A stretch of 64,000 nt of DNA. Source: Acanthopleura granulata (lineage: Eukaryota > Mollusca > Polyplacophora > Chitonida > Chitonidae). Below, piece by piece: positions 12,229 to 23,775 of the stretch (position 1 is the first letter of the stretch; the number at the start of each line of letters is the position of its first letter). The position numbers were made by a program, and so were the translations under genes. The DNA is taken from the NCBI GenBank assembly GCA_016165875.1, contig JABBOT010000002.1:23636265-23700264 (forward strand), read 5' to 3'. Below the pieces are notes generated by a model. The model was given only the letters and a program-made list of their open reading frames with translations. It was not told the DNA's origin and ran no database searches.

Positions 12229-12806
12229 CAGTGGAAGGGGTACATCCTTCGGGTTGCTTCCCTGCTCGTTTTACTCCTTTTCCTTTCTTTCATCAAGCGA
12301 GAGGAAACGGAACTGAGAACTTAGGGACAGAATTAATCTCTGAGGCTCGTTTCCTTGAACTTGAAGATTTCCTCGACTGTTGAGCTCGCGGCATGACTTA
12401 AAAACTCCTGAGATTATTCATTGACTTCCCAGCTGGTTGAATTAATAAAAAGTTTTCATGGCTGTCCCGAATATTGCTTTAATACGTAATGTCCGTCTGA
12501 TGCCGCGCCAACGGCTGAAATTTGGCGGGCTTTAGAGTTTCCACCACACTGAATATCCATAACAGCAACCAGAAAACAAAACCGTGATTGGTTGCGTTAA
12601 TCTCTGAGTCTTTCCAAAGATTAGCCATATAAGGCATAAAAACAGGTTAGACAATTCAAATACAGGAATGGATTATCTCCCCTTAGGATTATCTCCCTTT
12701 AGGTTAAGGCGCATACGCTATATAATGCTAAACCGTATACTGTATTTAACTAGATTTATTGATGTTAATCACCTGAACTGAGATTTCTTCACTTACATAA
12801 CTACGG

Positions 12807-13008
12807 TCACATTTATTATTTATTTATTTATTTGATTCTTGTTTTACGCCGTACTCAAAAACATTTCACTTATACGACGGCGGCCAGCATTATGGTGAGA
12901 GGAAACCAGGCAGAGCCCAGGGAAAATCCACGACCATCCACAGCTTGTTGGTAGACCTTCCCACGTGCGGCCGGTGAGGAAGCCAGAACGAGCTGCGCTC
13001 ACATTTAT
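12807..13008 (-). mobile_element. SINE family A, 5'-truncated, 10-bp target-site duplication
   Basis: The body runs from the tttatttattt tail (12817) to the gaggaagccagaacgagc block. It is flanked by tcacatttat at 12807-12816 and 12999-13008. The head with A and B boxes is absent. Confidence 0.87.
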
Positions 13009-13569
13009 GGTTGCTGCTTCTGTGAGTTTATGTCACGTGACAATTATGACAAGCTCAATAAAGTGCCGTCACCAATAGCTGTGTCACTGTATAGAAGATC
13101 TTGCTGAAGACACCTTAAATAGAAATTTTCGCAAATGGTAAGTACGTAAGCTTATTATTACACGTGTATACTAAAGTTCTGTCGACGGAGCTGCTAATAC
13201 CGTATGGCGTCTGTTGTCTTATTGTTATCAGCTGGTTGTATCTTTCCTTGGTGTACTTTTATGTTATTTCATAGACAGCATATATATCAAGAGCGGATAT
13301 GGCGCTAATCTGGTCAAAGATACTGAAGCAAGAAAGACAATATTCCTCATTAGGTAGTATTATGACTTATATGACAGCATTAATAAATGACGTGGACTGT
13401 GGCTTGTGACAAACACGGTAAGATGACCAGTCAATTATATGCTGCAATACACAGCTCGGTTACAGCACATTGGTAACTCGGTGAGGCAAATATCAACCTT
13501 TGAAAATATTCTTTCTACGTAAGTGATATCTCCTCGATGAACGTCTATGTCATCTCACAATATAATCGA

Positions 13570-15250
13570 ATATATGCCTACTCCATCATCTTCCACATCA
13601 GCAAAATTTAACTGCAAGAGGTAGGCTGAAGATGCTTCCATGACTGAACGAGTGCAATCAGACATGAAAAGTGCCAGAGTGCAAGAACTCGTCATGCCTG
13701 TTCAGTAAACGGAATGCAGGCGTCTGTCCAACAACTATTACTTTAAGCTATCAATCTTAAGTTGATTGCTTGCGTTTTCAACCAGTTAATGTATAACTGC
13801 ACTTCTGCTTATGAAATCGTTTTAGTCTCACAATGTCTCCTTAACACGCCGAACTAAACCCGTGCAGAGAAAACATCTCATAGGTACGCCTTTTCATTAG
13901 AATTGTTCGGAAATTCTACCAAGTAATTTGCATGGATTTCCATATAATCAATCCATTTTCTCAAGACCATTCCGTTCCATTTATTTCGACAAATAACAGC
14001 AGTAAATCCCCTTTGTTTCTCTTAATATCAGGCCTTAATCTTACCAGATGGGGACCAGGCGCCCACCAATTAACAATAAACCGGCATTTTCCTAACAAGC
14101 AACTGCTTAGCTACGAAGAACTGGACAATGTTACCAAATGGAAATTTGGTACAACCAGGAGAAGTCCATTCAATCTGCCGAACACGGTTGGAAGGAATCA
14201 ATTTGGCTAACCTATCCGAAACTTTACAACGTCGTAATATGAATATAGGAGGGCAATATCCGCCACTGGCAAGTGAGAGTTATTCAGACTGATCCTGGTA
14301 TAGGTGTGATTTCGGGCTGTGCGGAGCGGTCTCATACAGGTCATTAACTTAGTCTACCTCTCCACACATAACCTACTCGACTTGAAGTAAGTGCTGTGTA
14401 TTCGACGATCTGAAATTAGTGATGTAATTCGGTTTTATTCGCTTTGCATCACATGCACAGGGTTTTTTAGATTTTCCTTTCATCACTTGAAGGAAAAGGA
14501 GGGAAAAGATGGTAACTTGGCCAAAAAGTATTCCTCATAGTGTATTCCGCGACTTCAAAATAAACAGCATGTTCTTCGAATCATCGTTCTGAGCAGATAT
14601 ACACAAAGAACTTGATTAAGGACCCTCACCCCACCCCACCCCCCAACTAACCGCACTGGGTTTCATTGTGGCGATTTTGTACACATGCAAAATGGCACGA
14701 GGAGAAGGGCTCAGGCTGTCAACCAGGCACACGGTGGATACACCCGATATTGACGTGAAACGTTTTACGGGATATGAAATGACGTTTTCAATGAGCAATT
14801 TCCACCACCGCTTCAACACTGCTCACTCCAGAACCATACTGGTAAAGCCCCTGTTTCACATCAAAACCAGTGATGATAGAAGTGCATGTGTGTTATCATT
14901 AAAACACATGGATTCCAATCATTTTATCATTTTTCATAAGCCAAAGGGTCACGCGGTTCACAACCAATCACATTTTACACTCTTTTGATACCAAAGAACA
15001 TTAATCGCATGTGTATAAAATCGCCAAAGTGAAAACCAGGGGGATGCCTAATTAAGTTCTTTGTGTATAGAAATTCCCTTCCCAACAAGTTTTACCAGGT
15101 AATGATTAAAAGCAAAATCTTGTTTTAACAGTTTTCTCACAGAAATGAACCAAAGTGGTCTGGTTTCAAATTCTATACTTTGAGATCTCTTTTCATGTGC
15201 AATTGCGACTCGAAGTGAAGCCGGATTGTTCTCTTGCAATGTGACAGTAG
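13570..15250. repeat. tandem segmental duplication, copy 1
   Basis: It matches 15.44-17.09 kb in direct orientation, offset about 1.83-1.88 kb. Landmarks: atcatcttccacatcagcaa at 13585 and 15461; gacttgaagtaagtgctgtg at 14379 and 16247; cccaacaagtttt at 15081 and 16913. A frame at 13932-14210 (plus strand) has YEELDNVTKWKFGTTRRSP, which copy 2 shares. After that a one-base insertion in this copy shifts the frame. About 14.62-15.06 kb is not shared. Confidence 0.8.
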
Positions 15251-15439
15251 TATACGTTTCCAGTCTCCAAACAAATCGTCATCACGAAGACAGGAATGAA
15301 CACCGCTTAGGCCTCAGGCGGTTCAGGCTTCCCATTCTTATCTGATAGTGTTATGCATTATAGCATACAATGAGTTGCTTTTTCACTCAGTGTTTGGCAT
15401 TCTTTCCGTATAAATGATGCAGCGTCAGTGAGCGTCAAC

Positions 15440-17090
15440 ACCATCTCACTATATAAACAAATCATCTTCCACATCAGCAAAGTTTAACTACAAGTGGTAG
15501 GCTAAAGGTGCTTCCATGCTTGGACGAGTGCAATTAGATATGACGAGGTACAAAAGTGCAAGAATCAGTTTACTAAATGGAATACAGGCGTCCGTACAGC
15601 AACTAATAGAACTTTCAATCTGTCAATCTTTGTTTGACTGCTTGTGTTTTTAACCAATTAGCATATAACTGCACTTCTAATTATGAACTCGTTTAAGTCT
15701 TACAGCCTCCGCATAACACACGGTACTAAACTCAGTGAAGACAGCTCACTCATAAGCCTTCTGATTAGAATTCTTTTGGAATTCTAAAAAATAATCAGCG
15801 TGCATTTTCGTATTAAACAACCCATGTCTCAACACCATTATCCTCCCTTTATTCGATAAATAACAGCAGTTAGGCCCCTTTGTTTCTCATAATAGCAGGC
15901 CTAAATGTTAACAGATGGGACTCAGACCCGCACAAATTATCTCTAAACCGACATTTTCCTTACAAGCAACTGCTTAGGTACGAAGAATTGAACAATGTTA
16001 CCGAATGGAAATTTGGTACAACCCGGAGAAGCCCACCAATCTGCCGGACACGGTTGGAAGGAATCAATTTGGCTAACCTATCCGAAACTTTACAACGTTG
16101 CAATATGATTATAGGAGAGCAATGTCTGTCAAAGGCCATAGGGAGTAATTCAGATATTGATCCTGATTTAAGGGTGATTTCGGGCTGTGCGGAGTGGTCA
16201 TACATAGGTCTTTAACTCAGTCTAGCTCTCCACATATTACTTACCCGACTTGAAGTAAGTGCTGTGTATTCGACGAACTGACATTAGTGATGCAATTCGG
16301 TTTTATTCGCTTTGCATCACTTAAAGAAAGGCAAGGAAAGATGATAACCTGGCCAAAGAATGAGACAGCGTATTTTGCGTAGTCAAAATGGACAGCAAGT
16401 ACTTCTTGTCGTCGTCTTATACCAATATTTTTAAATTTAAACCATGATAATGGGGTATTTTATAAATTAGTGTAAAAAATTAATTCCCATTTATGATGTC
16501 ATCGTGGTCTAATTTACATACGTGATGTGCAATCGTTGAGCGCTGTACAGGGCAATGTTGTTATTAAAGTTAAAAGATCAATAAATAATATTGACGAATA
16601 AAAATGAATCCATTAATTTCAATTTGCGTTAAGTCCTTTCATTGCAGACTTTTCCTGTAACCTTGATAGCGCTTGATATGATTTCCTGTAGAACATTCTG
16701 GTGTGAAGACGATGGATCGTTTCATATCGCAGAGGCACCTACGTTGTTCGGCAAGTGTGAATCTTTTGTCCCTAATAGACATGAAAAGATTGTCTAGTTT
16801 CTGATTTAGTCAGAGTGAAACAAACCGCAAACAATCTTGATCACAACGCAAACATCTTTAGAATGGGTGGTCTTGCCAAAATCATCCTGTTACAGAAAAT
16901 CTGTGATCCTTTCCCAACAAGTTTTGCAAGATAATGATAAAAATGCACAGTTGTTTATAACAGTTTTCATGCTAAGCTGAACCAAAGTAGTCTGGTCTCA
17001 AATCCTATTTATAACATGAGATCTTTTTTTCAGAATCAGACTGATTTAGAATCAGACTTCCCAAAACACCGAAGTGCTTTTAGGATGGTG
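15440..17090. repeat. tandem segmental duplication, copy 2
   Basis: The shared frame is at 15880-16215 (111 codons), with NRHFPYKQLLRYEELNNVTE followed by WKFGTTRRSP. It stays open for about 35 codons beyond the point where copy 1 shifts. I do not recognise the peptide. An upstream in-frame TAG argues against a simple gene start. About 16.43-16.90 kb is not shared with copy 1. Confidence 0.8.
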
Positions 17091-18690
17091 ATTTCAATTT
17101 GCTCTTTGTCAAATGTACACTTTTCTATTTTGCTCTGGGTGAATGCTTCAGTACTCCAGTACCGTTGGTCAGTGAAAACAAATTATCAAAATAAATCAAG
17201 TGAAATGAAGGAAATTATGCGAACATACAAGAAATACTAGTACTGTATTAGGTTTCAATTGTTTCAGCTTTGCTAGTTATTAAACATAGAATCATACATG
17301 GCCATACGTGGCTAACACCAAGGATGTTGTGCAACAACTACCCTTGGTTCTGCGTGGCACGTTTTTGTAATCATGGGACTGCTAGCTCTTTTGAATTATT
17401 TCATAGTGGAATAAATAAGATTTTAATTTGAGAAAGCGGTTGCGGTTCGATTCTTTCGAGGGGGGTTGAGGAGGGGAGGTTGTTGTTGATTTTTGATTCA
17501 TTCAAACGTGTAATTTTTGTGTAACAGCTTACAACAGCTCAATGATCTTAGAATTTAAATTTCAAAGATCATTGACTCTATGATCTTAAAACTGTAAAAT
17601 GGTAGTTCAGGATTTTGACATGTGAATAATGAAATTGTAGAATACACTCCCGGCCATGGGTTATCTTACACATGGCTTTATGCTGTTCTTCTACGCGGGT
17701 AAAGGCTCACCTGAGCTTTACCAGTAAACCTTCCTAAAATATACAAGTTATAAAGGAAAGGAGCTAAGAGTGACGGAAATGGCCGTAAACTGTGTTTTGA
17801 ATCTTTTGTTCAGCCAATACCACGGTGTAATGTCGTAATTTCAATATTCAAATGTTATTGAAATAAAACCCCAAATGCTCTACACTGCTCTTATATAAAG
17901 CCTCATCATTCCGGGAGAGGATGTTCCACCGGAGCATTCCTAGATTGGCTAGAGAAGGTAAAACACGGCCACCCACCACTCTCTCAACATCCCATCTTAT
18001 AATAGGTGTCCATCCAGAACCCACGCTTGGAGATCGCTGTATTTAACTGTCGCATCTTCCGTTGCCTTTTCCTTTAGTGCAGGTTAAATACCTTAAAAAT
18101 ACCTTACTACAGCCGAAGTCCACAGGCTAAACAATTCCGTTTTTGCGTAAGTAAGTATCCTTGGAGTATCGTTGCTTCTCATGAAACCGCGCTGGAGTGA
18201 CATTCCAGATATATTAGGGCTACAAATCCTCTGCTAAGCAAATTGCTCCGGTAAGGTTTTAGAGGTTCCTACAGTTTATATCCCAATATATATCCATTAC
18301 AAAGATGGTTAGCTACCGAACCTGACACTTGTTTCGTGTTATCCTGACAATTTGTAACCTGTGAAAGAGTGTAGGTGCACACGCACGCGTGATCAACCGT
18401 TCAACAAGTCTCTTCGCCCACGTAAGCCACTTGCTAGGAACATGGATTTTGACACACTCATGCAAATCTGGCTTTGGACAAGGAATTTGCAGCCTGTAAG
18501 TTGTGGGCAACGCTCGTGTGACCATTTGCGCAGACCAACGTGCCGTGAAGATCCTTTGTCTTCCACCAATGTGCTATGTCTGTCTGTGCTTCACAAGTAA
18601 CTTGCCAAAATTCACCAGGACGGCATTAAAGAACATTCAAATAAATAAATAAATATATTCAAACCACTCACTTTTCCCTGTGTGACGCCG
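17091..18690. other. no gene seen
   Basis: Unique-looking noncoding sequence. Short frames near 18.3-18.6 kb on both strands overlap each other and show no family signature. Confidence 0.5.
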
Positions 18691-18770
18691 AGATACGGGC
18701 GGGTTTACCACTCACAAGATACCTGCGGCTTTACCGCTCAGAAGATATCAGCGGGTTTACCAATCACAAC
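18691..18770. repeat. three 26-bp direct repeats
   Basis: Units start at 18692, 18718 and 18744. Each reads gata..., then a gcgggtttaccactcac-like core. The core recurs once near 23695 (gaggtttgccactcac). Confidence 0.6.
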
Positions 18771-21184
18771 CCATAAACAGTAGATAACAAGTAATCTTAA
18801 ATTAATGAAAGTAATCGAGTTTGTTTTGTTTATTTACACATACTGGATTGGTTTTTAACGGCGCATCAAAGTTTCATCTCGTGGCGGTAGTCAAAGGAAG
18901 CAGACGTGCCTGTAAGTACACAACCGCTCTTTGCCAGCCACGTCCAATTTGTCGAGTTGTCATTGTTCATCGGCTGGTTTATTTATACAAACGTTTTTAT
19001 GTTTCCCTATTGTGTTCATCTCAAATTGCCATTAGTGACTCGTATTATTTATTTAACTGACCCCGTCAGGATTTTCCGCTCAGACAATTCGAAGATTAAA
19101 TACCTATGCCGTGTCATCGGGGATTTTCAAGTCTCCAGGCCGTTTAATGTTACTAGTCAATCAATTGCTGACTCCATCCAATAGGACATATTTCCTCCGG
19201 GAAATGAAGCATTATATATCGTCATTAAATGTGTTGTCAGGTTCTCTTATGTTGCTTTGCAAAGGCTGATAGTCGTTTCAGGCAAACAAAAATGCCATTT
19301 GCAGAACCCAAGCATTGGATTGAATGTAACTGGCTCGTCCTGAACAAATAAATCTAGTACAATATCTATTATTGTTGTTTAGTGCTAAGCTGCAAAAGTG
19401 TGAGTTAAATTTAGTTTGATGACATTTCACATAGATACATTCATAATGTGTGTATATATCTTATCATACTTTACAAGTTATTATAAGATGTACATACTCA
19501 TATTACAAGCGTATTAAACAGAGGTGGTGACAAGTCATTAAACAAAAACCGCTTATCCTTCAATCTTAATTCAACTTAAATTAGGACATTACACAGATAA
19601 TTTAATTATAACAATATAGGTTCATACAGTTTAGTTAATGTGTATATTTCAAAACAAGACAATCGAAAAGAAATGATCCTAGTTATGAAATCGGATTTCT
19701 TTAATCTATGCGTAATCTATAAGAACTTACCGGGGTACCAGAGGCTTCAGGTGTGTTATCTAACCATAAAAGTCTGGAACCTCCGGACATCTGTGCATCG
19801 GTCTTCTCCACAACCGATCATCTCATCAGCTTGACACCTACCATGTGTACTGTTGAGGACACAGGGAACTGTGTTGATGGGTGTTTGAAAATTGCATTTT
19901 GCGTATGTAAATAAAACAATTATGATGTCACAAACTGCATCTACGATAGGCCCACTGCTATGAGCAATCAAAGCTACCAGATTAGTACAGTTAGTTAGTT
20001 TTGTTGAACTGACCAACGTGAGAGTCTGAAAACGTAAAGCTTACTGGTGCGATTTGTCTTTTATCGTTTCAAGCAACTTTGCTCACTGAAAAATGTTCCC
20101 GAAATTACAGGTATATTTGTGAGAGCCTCATACAGAATGGAGTCCATTATAAAAATTTCAAGTTCAAATTATTCCTATTTCTTTCCCGCTCTTTCCTTCT
20201 CAACGTCTCCACTGTTGCTTCAGTGACTTCAGTTAGTGCTCCTACTATACGAATAATGCTTTCCCATATTCTACACCTGTTGACAAATCACATACAATGT
20301 TGTTGTGTGAACCGACATTTTGGTGGATAAACGAAATCGTGACGAGAAACTAGAACGCAAATTACAGAACAGTTTTTGCACACGCCACAGGTGTCACGTT
20401 ACCTAGCAGCAAGGTTAATTGTCTATGTCACTTTTGTCACATTATAGGGCGAGCGTTATAAATTGTTACGTAAGAAAAGAAGTGATACATTGTCACGTAC
20501 GATCGAAAGTGATACCGTTTCCAGCAGAAGATGACATGTATGTAAGTGTATACGGCCTGAGTAGTAAAGGCAACAAGAACGCAGCAAGGTCTATTTGCGT
20601 TCCTAAGCTTCTATCGAAAGAATACATATGCCGGTATCGTATTAACATTCGTTTGCGGCAAAATGGACATCAGTAGATCACTTGTGGGGTTGGGTTAGTG
20701 CTTTTCTGGATATTAAACAGATATATGTTGATGGTCATTTTACAACCTGCACACATTAGCATTTGTAGAATCTTGGATTAGGCTTAAGTATACAGACATG
20801 GGCCATTTCTTTACTGAGCAAGTTTATAATGTGTAACTCCTGGCTAACCCCATGGCTGTTTGCCCCAAATCTGACTATTCCTGTGTCTGACCTACGTGAA
20901 TGCAAATCCAACAAGGATTCTTTGACACTACCCCCCCCCCCCCACCCTCCCAGTTGTAGCAGGTGAGGACATCGCAGGATCATATATGTAAAGGTCAAAT
21001 GATGTTGAGATTAATATGATGAATAGTAGTAATGGTCCCAGCTGCAGCATGACCATTTCAAATACGACCATCTGATATTCATCGGTAAAATTTCCATAAA
21101 CGACCTAAATGTCTTCAAGAAATTGGATCTTTCAATAACGTATGGGTCTATATCCGTGTGTGGCTGGTCTGACAGTAATTGTTG
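18771..21184. other. no gene seen
   Basis: AT-rich, with a few short frames (for example 18906-19184, 20079-20330) lacking motifs. A poly-C tract lies at about 20930-20943. Confidence 0.5.
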
Positions 21185-21475
21185 AGAGACCTTCATGAAT
21201 GCCTTGAGTCAGGTAACGTTGGAGTCCTTAGTCAGCCATTTGTGTTGGTCATGAGTTTAACCTTTACGCTCGAATCCTTGGTCAGCCATTGTACTGATCA
21301 TTAGTTCAAGCCTTGAGTCGGGTTACGCTGGAGTCCTTGGTCAGCCAGTGTACTGATCATTAGTTCAATCCTTCAGTCGGGTTACGCTGGAGTCCTTGGT
21401 CAACTAGTTTGCTTGTCATTAGTTCAACCATTTAGTCAAGTTACGCTGGAGTCCTTGGTCAACCAGTGTACAGTT
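21185..21475. repeat. minisatellite, 59-60 bp unit, about 5 copies
   Basis: The block ggttacgctggagtccttgg recurs with starts 59-60 bp apart from about 21331 to 21449. Earlier units (21221, 21271) are more divergent and one is 50 bp. Confidence 0.85.
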
Positions 21476-22099
21476 GTAAATTATTTTTCATAATATCACT
21501 TCTCAAATCAGTGAAATTATGTATTCCGTCCGTCCACAATATGATTTAAAAATCGGAAAGTCTGACAGTCTCAGATAATACCAGCTTAGAGAAGTTCTTT
21601 AACCGCCAAGGCACAGCTGAAGACACAAACAGGGCAAGATCAATTAACTGGTGGGACACCTGAGGCCACAATGAACGAAGGCTAACCAAGCTTACTGACA
21701 TTTCCTGAATACCCTGTGTCCGTGTGCTGTTCAGATTAGTATCTTGCATTGGCGTCTGGAAAAATGAAGATGGAACGTACTAACAAACAAGAAGAAATAA
21801 CAATCGTTAAGTGTCACAAGGCTGCTGTTTTGTCACTGACATGATAAGATTAACTCTCTATTCATGGTGATACCACGTTAATACATGTACGTTGAGATCA
21901 ATATCTTTTCGATCTGAATATGTAGACTTATTCTTTCATAAATGTCAATGAACTAGTGATTCAGTAATTGGTTCATTGACCGATATCTCCACAGAATAAC
22001 CGGTAAACCAAAGGATAAGTACTTATGTGACTCAGATGTTCCACCATGTAGTGAAGAATATTTCACTTATACGTACTGCCTCCGGGTTTAACATTTTCT

Positions 22100-23145
22100 C
22101 GCCACAACATGGCTACAGCATTGCCAATGGGGCGTTCAAATATAATCATTCGTTTAAACATACTGTAAGGGATGTCACTATCAGAGACGAAAAGTGATAA
22201 ACAAATAGCTTGTTCAACTCCCAGAGAGTCATAGGCCTTACACAAGATCAAAGAAAGAAACATGAAGACGCTTGAATAAGTTCAATACATATATTTGAAC
22301 AAAATAGACAAATAGTACAATTAGAAATAATATACAAAAACAATAGCTATAATTACAAAATATATAGTTTCTTGCCGATGATAGCGTCCAAATCCCTATG
22401 GAATATTCAGGCTTCCAAAAGCGAGTCAGTAAACGTACAAATACAATTCACAGTTCTTGGGAATTCTCGAATCGTAGGATGACATGCCTGTAAGTGACAA
22501 ACAGCAGTGGACACGGTACTTGGAACTTTCCAGGGCGGGTGGGTTGACAATAGCGTCCGTTATGCCGAGATGGCTATGTATGTTTCAGTCCTCGGAAATA
22601 TACACAAAGTCACTTTCAGTGTAAACCGAAATCAAATGTACGTAATCGCACAAAGTGGCAATGAACGACACGAGCTCCACAAGAACGTGTCTGGAAAATA
22701 GCAAGTGGCGAAACACAAGCCCATAAAGTGCTACGTACAGAAAAATGGAGTACAAACTGACATATGTCGAATGGCGTGAAAGCCGATGTCTCCAAACCCA
22801 GCCAAATCCTTCCAAGAAGACAGCAGTAAATATGACTTCTCTGAAGTGGACTTGAGTAAAAGACTGCAAGCTTTACAACTTCGTCCCTCATATTTATAGA
22901 CTAACGTAAAGATAATTCGGGATGGCTTGATCGTGAACATGTTTACAACATGGTTACATCTTTCCAGAATGTACGCTCTATGACACGAAACTCATAAACA
23001 CGGAAGCGTCGAGAAGGCGTTATTGAATTTCAGTTCTGGCTATAATGTGCACAGAGGGGAAATGTAGGTCAAACACTCACCCACTTAGTACAAGAACAAA
23101 GAAAAAATATAATACATTATTTTAAAGACGGGGTTCGTAACAAAA
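22100..23145 (-). repeat. dispersed ~1 kb duplicate, copy 2
   Basis: This is the counterpart of 8.1-9.1 kb. The blocks gaatcgtaggatgacat, gtgctacgtacagaaaaatg, gtcgaatggcgtgaaagcc, catctttccagaatgta and gaaaaaatataatacat occur in the same order. It has extra sequence around 22265-22440 and 22900-22955 that copy 1 lacks. The hydrophobic frames of copy 1 are broken by stops here. Confidence 0.6.
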
Positions 23146-23194
23146 CGTAAGATTGTAGATGCAGAAAGCCGGGGTGCTGGGGGTAAAGCATCGT

Positions 23195-23775
23195 CAGTTG
23201 AGAGGTTAAGCAACTCGTCAACGAGCCACGAGTACGACCCGTGGCGCGAGGCAGACGAACCCGGTTGGGTGCGAAGGAAAATTGTTAAGCTAATCGAGTA
23301 ATACGAGTAGGAATCATGAAGTAAGTAAGACTATTTTTTTTATTTTCATGAAGTCATCAGGGATATAAATCAACAATAACGCACAGCAATACGCTGTTTG
23401 TATGTTTACAGTAGGGAGTAAAGTTACATACGCCTATAAAAAGGGCAGCCCCGTACAGTAGGCCCACGCCGCTAATCGGCCATGAAACACCTCATGTTGA
23501 CTAACACCGTTTTCATGGATAGATTTCTGCGTTTTGCTAACAACAATAATTACGATAGAATAAAGCTTCAGGAGTATGTCGTTCCCATTTTTATTTCACA
23601 TTTAAACGGATAAAACCGCCACATAACTGACTCAGAAATTCATAACGAGTAAATACCGCTCGGTTCGTAATAAACGAGCACACGGCACCACCGAGGTTTG
23701 CCACTCACAAATAGCCATGACGTCACTTGTTACTCGTAGGTCGTTTACGAGTTGCTTGACCTGTCAAGGGTGCCA
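23195..23775. mobile_element. possible miniature inverted-repeat element (~575 bp)
   Basis: The segment gaggttaagcaactcgtcaa near 23201 is the imperfect inverse of acgagttgcttgacctgtca near 23750. The match extends over roughly 40 bp and includes gccacgagtac versus gttactcgtaggtc. No coding frame lies between. The interior is rich in cgag/ctcg words, such as gagtaatacgagtagg. No clear target-site duplication was identified. Confidence 0.45.
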
